A stretch of DNA of 64,000 nucleotides, taken from positions 3,572,168 to 3,636,167 of the forward strand of contig NZ_WHOY01000031.1 of NCBI RefSeq assembly GCF_009765445.1, given 5' to 3'. This stretch comes from Pantoea sp. BAV 3049. Its GTDB lineage: Bacteria > Pseudomonadota > Gammaproteobacteria > Enterobacterales > Enterobacteriaceae. Shown here one piece after another: positions 53,027-61,382 of this stretch. The first letter of the stretch is position 1, and every line of letters starts with the position of its first letter. The position numbers were made by a program, and so were the translations under genes. The notes below the pieces were generated by a model that made no database searches, was not told the origin of the DNA, and saw only the letters and a list, made by a program, of their open reading frames with translations.

Positions 53027-53530
53027 TCAATCTGGGTTATGCTCAATAACCTCCCGTTCTCCCTCTGAAGGAGAACCGCTGCCGGAATTAATGCTGATTT
53101 TCCTGGGTTTCTCACTCTCAGGAATTTCCTGGTAAAGCTGGACTGACAGCAAACCATGTTCCAGTTTTGCTCCCGTCACCTTAACCTTTTCCGGCAGAGA
53201 ATAACTTAACTGAAAATCGGAATGATTAATTCCACGGTGTATCCAGTTACCCTTTCCTTCTTTTGGCTCGGTTTCCTCAGTGTGTTTTCTGCCATTGATT
53301 GTAAGCTGGCTTCCTACCATCTCAACCTCAAGCTCCTCTTGAGTCCAGCCTGGAATGGAAACCGTTAACTCATAGTTGGTTTCATCCTTCCTGTAAAAAT
53401 CATAAGAAGGTGGAGAAGTACGTTTTTCGTCCGCAGTCATCTGACTGATTAAGCGATCAAAGCGGTTAAAACGTTCGGCGGTGCCTGTATCAATGAAGTT
53501 TGGTACTAAAGATAAGTGTCTTAGAGCCAT
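53027..53530 (-). CDS. Hsp20/IbpA-type small heat shock protein
   Basis: 167 aa. N-terminal ~40 residues (N-F-I-D-T-G-T-A-E-R-F-N-R-F-D-R) as in IbpA-like proteins, then an alpha-crystallin domain (residues ~45-145: Y-E-L-T-V-S-I-P-G, L-T-I-N-G-R-K, F-Q-L-S-Y-S-L-P-E). The tail holds L-Y-Q-E-I-P-E; the I-x-I anchor is only approximated by I-S-I. It binds unfolding proteins and holds them for refolding. It sits between phage lysis genes and toxin cassette 3, a cargo position. AGGAGG precedes the ATG. Confidence 0.88.
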   Translation of the reverse strand: MALRHLSLVPNFIDTGTAERFNRFDRLISQMTADEKRTSPPSYDFYRKDETNYELTVSIPGWTQEELEVEMVGSQLTINGRKHTEETEPKEGKGNWIHRGINHSDFQLSYSLPEKVKVTGAKLEHGLLSVQLYQEIPESEKPRKISINSGSGSPSEGEREVIEHNPD

Positions 53531-53597
53531 GATTAACCTCCTGAATTATCCTGTATATTCAAAAGTTCAAACGGGTACAGCTCTGCCTACCCGAAAC

Positions 53598-53627
53598 TTA
53601 TATAGTGTCAGCAGGAAGCTCTTCAAG
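53598..53627 (-). promoter_or_regulatory. Possible sigma32-type promoter of the sHsp gene
   Basis: On the minus strand CTTGAA (53622-53627), 16 bases, CTATATAA (53598-53605). The -35 half matches the heat-shock consensus CTTGAAA; the -10 half is closer to sigma70. The ~65-base leader contains an imperfect CGGGTA / TACCCG hairpin. Confidence 0.4.
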
Positions 53628-53651
53628 AGCACATGCAAAAATTTTTTTATT

Positions 53652-54374
53652 AGTATAAAAAAGCCCCGGTAGAGGGCCGGGGCTACCTTCCGACATTCAA
53701 CGGATTGGACTTTCTCGATTAACAACAGATAACGGAAGGTGACTATTTTCTACAACATGACTTAACTTCTGTCAACATACAGCACTGCGGACATAATTTG
53801 GATTTGAGGCCCATGGAACGGGTATGCACTAATGCCCCCAGAGCAGAATAAAACGTTCCAATAAATCTTTTCTCAATGTGTGGATGTAAGATACAGCAAC
53901 CTTTTGTGTGTATTGAAAAATTACCACCCAATCCTGCAACCACATAGTAATATTTAGCCTGCATATTGCACTCTCTTTCGGAGTTATTCGAAAGAGCATC
54001 ATGCATTAATCCATGAGAAAAGTAAGGTATTGCGGTGCCTGGTGCCTCCAGGTGAATCGTTGGCTGCCCTACCGTGATCCGCTGCAGAACTACAACGCTT
54101 CATTGCGCCTGACAGTTAGCCCCACTGCTCAGAGGGTTCACCGCAACGCCGTAATATTAGCAGAACCCAGAAAGCAAAAAACCCCGCCAGATGGTGAGGT
54201 TCAGAAATATGTAAGTGTTACGTGCGTAGATTTCCCACTTTGGAAAGATATTATGCCATTTCTATGCAAAAAAAAAATCAAATACGCAGAATGACAATCA
54301 TCACCAGAGCACTTTGCCGTGCGAGGCCAATTCCTTACTATCAGCAATGGATAATAATCATACAAGGAAACGTT
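53652..54374. repeat. Upstream module of cassette 3 (copy of 48141-48863)
   Basis: Second copy of the ~700-base module: terminator (53655-53685), CAACGGATTGGACTTTCTCG block, Cys-rich gene, GGTGCCTGGTGCCTCCAGGTG block, ACCCCGCCAGATGG hairpin and leader. Promoter TTGCCG (54314-54319), 16 bases, TACTAT (54336-54341). Confidence 0.85.
53743..53964 (-). CDS. Cys-rich small protein of the toxin cassette (cassette 3)
   Basis: 73 aa from ATG 53964. Paralogue of the gene at 48244-48450: M-Q-A-K-Y-Y-Y-V-V, F-S-I-H-T-K-G-C, K-R-F-I-G-T-F-Y-S-A, T-R-S-M-G and a C-terminal C-x-x-C-C plus an extra C-C near the end. Both copies keep the same distance and orientation to their toxin gene, so it is part of the module. 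Function unknown. Confidence 0.65.
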   Translation of the reverse strand: MQAKYYYVVAGLGGNFSIHTKGCCILHPHIEKRFIGTFYSALGALVHTRSMGLKSKLCPQCCMLTEVKSCCRK

Positions 54375-55208
54375 ATGGATAACGGTTTTAGTATTGCAAT
54401 GACGCCGGTACAGCTCGCCGCCGTTATGGAAGATCAAACAGCTACAGGGGATTCAGTCAGCAATCGCATCTGGGGCGGAGTGGGCTTCCTTGGTAGCGTG
54501 TTGGAGCTTGCAAGCGCAACGGCCCTTTGTCTGGTGCCAGAGCCTACCGGATTAACTAAAGCGGGATGTATCGTTGTCGGTGCCCACAGCCTGGACGGCA
54601 TCAGTTCTTCTGCTTATCAGGTCTATACCGGCAAACAAACCGCATCAATGACAGCACGTGCCACGGCGGGAATCGCCAGCGAACTGGGCGCTTCGAGTGA
54701 AACTGCTGAGCAGATCGGGATCGCTGTCGATATGGTGATCCCATTTGCTGTGGCCGGAGCTGCACGAGTTGCTTCCGTGAGAATGGGACAGGTCAAGCTG
54801 ATGAATCATGAGGCTGTAAAAGGCGTCATGGGTGGCGGACACACAATTAAAAAGCATGTAGGCAAAACCGCACAGGAATTACTGGAAAAGGTAATGAGGG
54901 GTAAACAGTCTGGTTCATTCAAACCCGGACATTCTGCAAGCTCATTCACTTCTTTAGAAATTGCAGAAAAGGCCGTTAGCAAAGCAGTTAAAGCCAACCG
55001 AAGCAAAATTCGGCAATGGGCGAAAGGTACTGGCGCTGAAAGCGATAATTACCTTGTTTTCAGATACGACGCAAAATCTAATCTGGGGATCGTTGTTAAA
55101 TATGATTCAACTCAGGCGAAAAACGCGACTATGATCGAAGTTGTTATGAAGAAAAAACAATACAACAATAAACCCTACTATATCGCCACAGCTTACCCGG
55201 TGCTTTGA
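54375..55208 (+). CDS. Polymorphic toxin with RNase A-like C-terminal domain (cassette 3)
   Basis: 277 aa from ATG 54375 (AAGGAAA upstream; the frame runs 51 codons further back through the leader but only this start is conserved). N-terminal module M-D-N-G-F-S-I-A-M-T-P-V-Q-L-A-A-V plus P-E-P-T-G-L-T-K-A-G-C (residues ~55-65). The C-terminal domain from about residue 153 has G-G-G-H156-T-I-K-K-H-V-G, F-T-S-L-E-I-A-E-K-A-V, and a terminal Y-Y-I-A-T272-A-Y274-P. As I recall, His plus Thr and Tyr near the C-terminus belong to the active site of the CdiA RNase A-like toxin. No signal peptide or Rhs/CdiA parts. Confidence 0.82.
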   Translation: MDNGFSIAMTPVQLAAVMEDQTATGDSVSNRIWGGVGFLGSVLELASATALCLVPEPTGLTKAGCIVVGAHSLDGISSSAYQVYTGKQTASMTARATAGIASELGASSETAEQIGIAVDMVIPFAVAGAARVASVRMGQVKLMNHEAVKGVMGGGHTIKKHVGKTAQELLEKVMRGKQSGSFKPGHSASSFTSLEIAEKAVSKAVKANRSKIRQWAKGTGAESDNYLVFRYDAKSNLGIVVKYDSTQAKNATMIEVVMKKKQYNNKPYYIATAYPVL

Positions 55209-55211
55209 GAT

Positions 55212-55535
55212 ATGAAAGACTTCACCAATATTAGTAATTTCTTCGTGGTCTTTTTCGGACAGGATAGCGATGAATATGGCGAAAGTTATCCCGATATCGT
55301 CGACTCTGCTTTCAAAATCTACGTTGCAGACGGAGGGAATTATCTTGATAACCTGATCCGCAATATTGATGATTTTCGCCAGACTTACACTGACAATGAA
55401 TCTGCTGCAATAGCCTTGAATGAGCTGACTAACAGATCAGCTGGTGATACCAGATATTATACCCCCACTCTTCTCGACTTTCTGGAGTGGCTTTCATTGA
55501 CTCTTAAGAAGAAGCGGGAAAACTATACCGCTTAG
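55212..55535 (+). CDS. CdiI-like immunity protein (cassette 3)
   Basis: 107-aa acidic protein starting 3 bases after the toxin stop. F-F-G-Q-D-S-D-E-Y-G-E-S-Y-P-D-I-V-D-S-A matches the same region of the other immunity protein (F-N-Q-D-Y-Y-L-S-G-E-T), but the remainder diverges, as expected for partners tuned to their own toxin. Followed by a GGCCCAC / GTGGGCC hairpin. Confidence 0.78.
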   Translation: MKDFTNISNFFVVFFGQDSDEYGESYPDIVDSAFKIYVADGGNYLDNLIRNIDDFRQTYTDNESAAIALNELTNRSAGDTRYYTPTLLDFLEWLSLTLKKKRENYTA

Positions 55536-55570
55536 CAGCAAGATATGGCCCACGTCCTTGTGGGCCAGAT

Positions 55571-56350
55571 TTATCCTGTGACCTTTCTGAACTCCGCATC
55601 AGCGTGGCTCTCTTCAATCTCGCACTTTGCCACCAGCTTTTCGAAAAACGGCTTCCAGTTCCGGGACCAGGATGATTGCGTCAGATCCGGCAGCAGCAAA
55701 GTTACCGCCTGAAAAGCCCTGCTCGAGGGCATGCGCCGGAATCCCCGACCTGAACACCGTTCACATTCCCGCTCTACCGGAGCACCCCGTCGCGCTGATT
55801 CTGCCAGGTCGCGCACCCGGCCCGTGCCGTTACACCTGCAGCGGGCGGTTATCTGCCCTTTACCATTGCAGTGCTGGCAGCGCTCTTTCACCAGCTCGGT
55901 TTCGGTGCGCGGCGGGATCACCTCTTCACCTGAAAGGTTTATGTAACCGGCATACTTCACCACCTCACTCTCAACCTGATTAAAACCGGTGCCGCTGCAG
56001 TGCTGGCATTCGCTGGTTGTGCCCGTCGAACGGGAATACTCTTCGAATGCCAGCTTTTACAATACCACAAGGCATTTACCCAGCTTTCCACCAGCGGCCC
56101 GGATCACCAGTTTCGGCACTGTGCGATGTGCGTAACTCAGCAGTTGCTCGATGGTGCGGTAGCGATCGTCATTGCTGACGCCGCTTTTTGCCAGAAACGC
56201 CGACATCCCGAACCCGGCTTTTGACTGGCAGTAGCCTATCGCCCCCATCAGATCGGTGCCGGTCAGTGAATCACCGCCGGTGGCCGGGGAGGTACCGTCA
56301 TATTTCTGGCTTTTCGGGCTGAAGTATTTCACCGCGGATTCAAGTTTCAT
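55571..56350 (-). pseudogene. Phage antiterminator Q with a nonsense mutation
   Basis: One continuous reading frame encodes a Q-type (phage 82-like) late antiterminator: M-K-L-E-S-A-V-K-Y-F at the start, Y-R-T-I-E-Q-L-L-S-Y, then two C-x-x-C-x-G-x-G zinc-finger units near the middle and F-E-K-L-V-A-K-C at the end. It is interrupted by TAA at 56057-56059; the partial copy at 50016-50540 has TCA (Ser) there. Intact Q would let RNA polymerase read through into lysis genes, which lie downstream on the same strand. Recent inactivation is likely. Confidence 0.85.
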
Positions 56351-56523
56351 AGGCTTTATCTTTGCTGTGACCGGATATAGCAATTACCCCATTTTGCGCA
56401 ATGCAAATCCACATTATTGCAATAAATGAAACAAAGTCAGCTTCCCGTATGGTCACCAATCAGGTTCAGATACACCCCGTCGCTGTCCGCATTCATGTCC
56501 TGATAACGGGGCCAGTCCAGATA

Positions 56524-56900
56524 CTACTCCAGAACGTCCAGCGCCTCGCTGCGGGTCACCGGCCTCATGGTTTCCAGTAAGCCGTTAAGATAATTGCCCC
56601 GATCCCACAGATGCGTATCTCCGTAAGGGTAACTGTCAGGATTGAGCTCCTTATAAGCGGCGCTGCGCATCTGATACAGCCAGTCCCAGTAGTGGATTTC
56701 ACGTATCACGTCTGACAGGGTATGTGGCTCGGGCATCACGCCGGTGAACGTGAATTTCTCCCGCTTTTTAAACATATAGTCACAATAGATATCCTGGTAA
56801 GGTCCGTAAACGTTTTCAATCAGCACTTCAGCGTCAACCGGGTCAAAGGCTCCCTCCAGCCTGCCTGCTCATACTGCTGGCGGGAATTGGTGGTGTACCC
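56524..56900 (-). pseudogene. Hypothetical phage protein, frameshifted
   Basis: A 100-aa frame (E-N-V-Y-G-P-Y-Q-D-I-Y-C-D-Y-M-F to the stop at 56524) has no good start. Upstream in the next frame is a compatible continuation (Q-Q-Y-E-Q-A-G-W-R-E-P), implying a frameshift near 56850. The family is not recognised. Confidence 0.45.
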
Positions 56901-56984
56901 GCGAAACACCGTACGGACAGTCTGGCCGCTGCGTGGAAAATCTGAGTGTGGATGACCATCGCGACCAGACCGAACGCTATGCCC

Positions 56985-57207
56985 GTTTATGTGGGCACAC
57001 CTGGGCGAGCTGGCTGATTCAGGCCGGAGGCCATTGTCGGCGCTGCAGGAAATGGGAGGCTGGGAAAGCATTGAGATGGTACAGCGTTACGCTCACCTGG
57101 CACCGAACCATTTGACCGAACACGTACGCCACATTGACGCAATTTTCGGGGTGTCTGTCCCAAATCTGTCCCACATAGAAAATTTGAAGACTGGAGAAAG
57201 CAGGTAA
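56985..57207 (+). pseudogene. Tyrosine integrase, C-terminal fragment (argU-type)
   Basis: Encodes the end of a phage tyrosine recombinase: [11 protein letters not shown] in one frame, then after a one-base shift near 57035 [27 protein letters not shown] with the catalytic Tyr. The preceding Arg box (H-D-L-R) is corrupted and the N-terminal two thirds are missing. It ends 16 bases from the 3' end of the tRNA-Arg gene, as in DLP12-type prophages at argU. Confidence 0.85.
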
Positions 57208-57222
57208 CTCATTGATTTGAAA

Positions 57223-57299
57223 TGGCACGCCCTACAGGATTCGAACCTGTGACCTACGGCTTAGAAGGCCGGTGCTCTATCCAACTGAGCTAAGGGCGC
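57223..57299 (-). tRNA. argU: tRNA-Arg (anticodon TCT)
   Basis: 77-nt cloverleaf including the encoded CCA end. Acceptor GCGCCCT / AGGGCGT, anticodon loop CTTCTAA reading TCT, T-loop GTTCGAATC. Position upstream of folD matches E. coli argU, which is the attachment site of DLP12. Its 3' end faces the accessory island and the integrase remnant. Confidence 0.95.
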
Positions 57300-57486
57300 A
57301 CTGGGGACTGCGTGGGTCGAATTATACGGTGCGATCGGCCTGAGTCAACGATTTATCGGGCTGGATCCGTCTGTTGCTGCACTATTGAACAGTAACAATC
57401 GAAACTGTGCCTGACAGCAGCGCCCGCTTCTGACAAAATAGGCACCAATCCCCGTTTCAACTCAACACAGATGGATCCCCTCTCTG

Positions 57487-58353
57487 ATGGCAGCAAAGAT
57501 TATTGACGGTAAAACGATTGCGCAGCAGGTGCGACAAGAGGTTGCTGAAAAAGTACAGCAGCGTCTGACCGCCGGCAAACGTGCCCCTGGACTGGCAGTT
57601 GTGCTGGTCGGTGAAAACCCGGCTTCGCAAATTTATGTCGGCAGCAAACGCCGTGCCTGCGAGGAAGTGGGCTTCATTTCCCGCTCTTACGACCTGCCTG
57701 CTTCAACCAGTGAGGCAGAGCTGCTGGAACTGATTGACCAGCTGAATAACGACGGTGAAATCGACGGGATCCTGGTTCAGCTGCCGTTACCGGCAGGCAT
57801 CGACAACGTGAAAGTGCTGGAGCGCATCTCCCCGTCGAAAGACGTTGATGGCTTTCATCCTTATAACGTCGGTCGCCTCTGCCAGCGCGCGCCTAAACTG
57901 CGTCCCTGCACTCCACGCGGCATCGTCACCCTGCTGGAGCGTTATAACATCGATACCTTCGGCCTGAATGCCGTGGTGGTGGGGGCTTCCAACATTGTTG
58001 GCCGCCCGATGAGCATGGAACTGTTGCTGGCTGGCTGCACCACTACCGTGACCCACCGCTTCACCAAAGATCTGCGTCATCACGTTGAGCATGCCGATCT
58101 GCTGGTGGTGGCTGTCGGTAAACCGGGCTTTATTCCTGGCGACTGGATCAAGCCAGGCGCTATTGTGGTTGATGTGGGTATCAACCGTCTGGAAAGCGGC
58201 AAAGTTGTGGGTGATGTTGATTTCGAAGCGGCTTCAGGGCGGGCTTCTTACATCACTCCGGTTCCCGGCGGCGTTGGCCCGATGACCGTGGCGACGCTGA
58301 TCCAGAACACCCTGCAGGCTTGCGAAGAATTTCACAATGGAGCGGCAAAATAG
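57487..58353 (+). CDS. folD: Bifunctional methylenetetrahydrofolate dehydrogenase/cyclohydrolase FolD
   Basis: 288 aa, normal length. Motifs [13 protein letters not shown] (catalytic Lys), Q-L-P-L-P-A-G-I-D and the C-terminal [10 protein letters not shown] are FolD hallmarks. Converts 5,10-methylene-THF to 10-formyl-THF in one-carbon metabolism. Overlaps ybcJ by one base. Confidence 0.97.
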   Translation: MAAKIIDGKTIAQQVRQEVAEKVQQRLTAGKRAPGLAVVLVGENPASQIYVGSKRRACEEVGFISRSYDLPASTSEAELLELIDQLNNDGEIDGILVQLPLPAGIDNVKVLERISPSKDVDGFHPYNVGRLCQRAPKLRPCTPRGIVTLLERYNIDTFGLNAVVVGASNIVGRPMSMELLLAGCTTTVTHRFTKDLRHHVEHADLLVVAVGKPGFIPGDWIKPGAIVVDVGINRLESGKVVGDVDFEAASGRASYITPVPGGVGPMTVATLIQNTLQACEEFHNGAAK

Positions 58354-58565
58354 TGGCAACATTCTCACTGGGCAAACACCCACACGTTGATCTGTGCGAT
58401 TTACTCAAGCTGGAAGGCTGGGTGGAAAGCGGCGGCATGGCCAAAGATGCGATCGCTGATGGCCAGGTTAAAGTTGACGGCAAAGTGGAAACCCGCAAAC
58501 GCTGCAAAATCGTTGACGGCCAGACTGTCGCCTTCGCGGGTAACAGTATCAAAGTTACCGCCTGA
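58353..58565 (+). CDS. ybcJ: S4-like RNA-binding protein YbcJ
   Basis: 70 aa from a GTG start that overlaps the folD stop. S4-type RNA-binding fold: L-L-K-L-E-G-W-V-E-S-G-G-M-A-K, then G-Q-V-K-V-D-G-K-V-E-T-R-K-R. Same length and neighbour as E. coli YbcJ. RNA target unknown. Confidence 0.92.
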   Translation: MATFSLGKHPHVDLCDLLKLEGWVESGGMAKDAIADGQVKVDGKVETRKRCKIVDGQTVAFAGNSIKVTA

Positions 58566-58573
58566 TCCTCCTG

Positions 58574-58603
58574 TCAGCCCTGCCCGTCCGGGTAGGGCTT
58601 TTA
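58574..58603 (+). terminator. Terminator after ybcJ
   Basis: AGCCCTGCCC-GTCC-GGGTAGGGCT followed by TTT. Near the convergent ATPase gene end. Confidence 0.75.
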
Positions 58604-59689
58604 CACCACTACCGTCTCTCCATCCTTCTGCGCCAGTTGATAATGGCGAAGCTCACAGTGCCGCCCAATCTGTTCTGCCAGGCGTGGCGAATGGCTGGTC
58701 ACCCAAATCTGGCTGTAGCGACTGGCTTCGGCAATCAGCAGCGCCAGTGCAGGAAGCAGATCCGGATGCAGACTGTTCTCGGGTTCATTAATCGCCATAA
58801 ACGTTGGCGGTCTTGGGCTGAGCAGCGCCACCACCAGGCAGAGAAAACGCAGCGTCCCGTCAGAAAGTTCAGCGGCTTCCAGCGGTCTGAGGATCCCTTC
58901 ACGCTGCATCAGCATCTGAAAACGCCCGCCCTGTGCCTCAACAAAAAACCTACTGCCCGGAAACGCTTCTGCCAGCACTGACTTCAGTAACCCGGTATGA
59001 CCGCGTTCGCGGATGGTTTCAAAAGCTGCAGCCAGATTATGCCCGTCATGAGCCAACACTGGCGCACGAATCCCCACCTGCGGCGCACGGATCGGCGAGC
59101 CGGGCCAGACGGCAAACTCATGGTAAAAGCGCCACTTACGGAGGTTTTCGCGGACCTGAGAAACTTCAGGGTAGAGGTGAGGATCGGAAAGCTGAGAAAA
59201 CACCGACTCTTCTTCATGCAGCGTGGAGGGATAGGCAATCCGCTCTCCATGAATATTGTTAAGATAAGCCACCTGATTCTGGCGTTCCAGCAGCAGCGAT
59301 GACGGGCGACGACGCTGCCCGCTCAGCCAGACTTTCTCCGTCTTGACCAGCGGATCAAGATTGAACAGGCTGATCAACGGCTCGGGAAAGCCGATTTCCA
59401 GCTGATAGTCATAGTCGTCCATCTCCACGCCCAGCACCATGCGTTTACCGTTGCGCCGGGTTTCACCCGGTCTGGCCGCTCCCGCCCACATGGTTTTCTG
59501 AATGCCGCCTTCTTCCGCCAGCGCAGAGGAGAGGCGACCGCTGGCAGCCTCATGCATCAGCCGTACAGCTTTATAAAGGTTGGATTTTCCGCAGCCGTTT
59601 GGGCCACTGATCACGTTGAGCTGCGATAACTCCAGCGTGACATCACGGATGGAGCGAAAACCGGCCAGAGAGAGTTGCTGAATGGACAT
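58601..59689 (-). CDS. AAA family ATPase (RecF/OLD-like, AAA_21)
   Basis: 362 aa. N-terminal F-R-S-I-R-D-V and Walker A G-P-N-G-C-G-K-S (residues 29-36). C-terminal signature-like L-S-D-G-T-L-R-F, Walker B-like F-M-A-I-N-E-P-E-N and V-T-S-H-S. These soluble ABC-type ATPases act in DNA repair or as defence effectors. No partner nuclease gene is next to it, so the role is open. Confidence 0.82.
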   Translation of the reverse strand: MSIQQLSLAGFRSIRDVTLELSQLNVISGPNGCGKSNLYKAVRLMHEAASGRLSSALAEEGGIQKTMWAGAARPGETRRNGKRMVLGVEMDDYDYQLEIGFPEPLISLFNLDPLVKTEKVWLSGQRRRPSSLLLERQNQVAYLNNIHGERIAYPSTLHEEESVFSQLSDPHLYPEVSQVRENLRKWRFYHEFAVWPGSPIRAPQVGIRAPVLAHDGHNLAAAFETIRERGHTGLLKSVLAEAFPGSRFFVEAQGGRFQMLMQREGILRPLEAAELSDGTLRFLCLVVALLSPRPPTFMAINEPENSLHPDLLPALALLIAEASRYSQIWVTSHSPRLAEQIGRHCELRHYQLAQKDGETVVV

Positions 59690-59709
59690 CGTCGTCTCCT
59701 GCAGAAAGC

Positions 59710-59735
59710 AGACAGGGGCTTTCGCCCCTGTTTTT
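59710..59735. terminator. Inverted repeat between cysS and the ATPase gene
   Basis: ACAGGGGC-TTTC-GCCCCTGT followed by TTTTTG on the plus strand. It is 25 bases past the cysS stop. The T-tract is on the strand opposite to cysS, so termination of cysS is uncertain. Confidence 0.5.
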
Positions 59736-59759
59736 GATTACCGTTGGATCAGGCTGAGA

Positions 59760-61148
59760 TTACTTGCGACGCCAGCTGGTTCCCTGTGGGCCATCTTCCA
59801 GCACGATACCCATCGCCACCAGTTTGTCGCGCGCCAGATCGGCCTGTGCCCAGTTCTTATCTTTACGGGCATCCAGCCGCATTCTGATTAGCGCTTCAAT
59901 TTCAGCGACCTCATCATCGTTACCCTGCGCACCGCTCTGCAGGAACTGTTCCGGATCCTGTTCCAGCAGACCAAGCACGGAAGCCAGCTGACGCAACTTA
60001 GCTGCCAGGCCATTGGCCGCGACCCCGTCTTCTGCTTTCAGCCGGTTGACTTCGCGTGCCATATCAAACAATACCGAGTAGGCTTCCGGCGTGTTGAAGT
60101 CGTCGTCCATTGCCTCGCGGAAGCGGGTCTCGAAGACCTCGCCGCCTGCCGCTACCACTGCAGCATCAGTGTTGCGCAGCGCAGTATAAAGACGCTCCAG
60201 CGCCGCACGAGCCTGTTTCAGGTTATCCTCGCCATAATTCAGCTGGCTGCGATAATGGCCCGACATCAGGAAGTAACGCACCGTCTCCGCATCGTAGTGC
60301 TCCAGCACGTCACGCACGGTAAAGAAGTTATCCAGCGATTTAGACATCTTCTCACGGTCAACCATTACCATCCCGGAGTGCATCCAGTAGTTCACGTAGG
60401 GACCGTCGTGCGCACAAGAGGACTGGGCAATTTCATTTTCGTGATGCGGGAACATCAGGTCGGAACCACCACCGTGGATATCGAAGTGCTCACCCAGCTG
60501 CTTGCAGTTCATTGCGGAACATTCAATGTGCCAGCCCGGACGCCCTGCGCCCCACGGTGAAGGCCAGCTTGGCTCATCGGCTTTCGACATTTTCCACAGC
60601 ACAAAATCCATCGGATTGCGCTTCACGTCCGCTGCGACTTCCACGCGGGCACCGGCCTGCAGCTGCTCCAGATCCTGGCGAGAGAGCAGGCCGTAATCCG
60701 GATCGCTCGCAACTGAAAACATCACGTCGCCATTGCTGGCTACATAGGCATGGTCGCGGTTAATCAATTTTTCAACCAGTTCGATAATCTCAGAGATATG
60801 GCGTGTGGCACGCGGCTCCAGATCCGGTGGCAGGATGTTCAGCGCAGCAAAATCAGCATGCATCTCGCCAATCATCCGGTTAGTCAGTGCTTCCACCGTT
60901 TCACCGTTTTCATTGGCTCGTTTGATGATTTTGTCATCAATATCCGTAATATTCCGCACGTATTTCAGCGAATATCCCAGGTATCGCAGATAGCGGGCCA
61001 CCACGTCGAAGGCCACGAACGTTCTGCCATGACCAATATGACACAGGTCGTAAACGGTAATGCCGCACACGTACATACCGATTTGCCCGGCACGAACAGG
61101 TTTAAATTCCTCTTTTTGACGACTCAGGGTGTTGAAAATCTTAAGCAT
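59760..61148 (-). CDS. cysS: Cysteinyl-tRNA synthetase
   Basis: 462 aa, normal length. Class I signatures H-I-G-H at residues 37-40 and K-M-S-K-S near 267, and the zinc/cysteine-binding Cys28 in V-C-G-I-T. Charges tRNA-Cys. Divergent from ppiB across a 234-base promoter region, as in E. coli. Confidence 0.97.
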   Translation of the reverse strand: MLKIFNTLSRQKEEFKPVRAGQIGMYVCGITVYDLCHIGHGRTFVAFDVVARYLRYLGYSLKYVRNITDIDDKIIKRANENGETVEALTNRMIGEMHADFAALNILPPDLEPRATRHISEIIELVEKLINRDHAYVASNGDVMFSVASDPDYGLLSRQDLEQLQAGARVEVAADVKRNPMDFVLWKMSKADEPSWPSPWGAGRPGWHIECSAMNCKQLGEHFDIHGGGSDLMFPHHENEIAQSSCAHDGPYVNYWMHSGMVMVDREKMSKSLDNFFTVRDVLEHYDAETVRYFLMSGHYRSQLNYGEDNLKQARAALERLYTALRNTDAAVVAAGGEVFETRFREAMDDDFNTPEAYSVLFDMAREVNRLKAEDGVAANGLAAKLRQLASVLGLLEQDPEQFLQSGAQGNDDEVAEIEALIRMRLDARKDKNWAQADLARDKLVAMGIVLEDGPQGTSWRRK

Positions 61149-61382
61149 TGAGACATTCCGTTTTTTAGCGTGTGCGGGGGATTACCAGTGAAACTCTTAT
61201 TCTGACGTATTGTTAACGTAAGCGCCACGCAAAGCAAGGTTATGCAGGTCTGTGTTTATGCGGCAGTGCTGACTCGTCATCACATTTTGTGATATAAGAA
61301 CGGTCTGTCAAAAGCGTGCTGACGCCTGCGGGCTGACAGCACCGGCTTACGTTTACCACTTCAACCTTTACAGGATGAGAAT

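Noticed and set aside
54222-54374. 51-codon N-terminal extension of the cassette 3 toxin
   Set aside because: The extension reads through the conserved leader and promoter. Copies 1 and 2 lack it, and all three share the start at M-(D/E)-N-G.
42660-57222. Active, inducible prophage
   Set aside because: Integrase, endolysin, Q and baseplate genes are all broken, and head, terminase and replication genes are absent.
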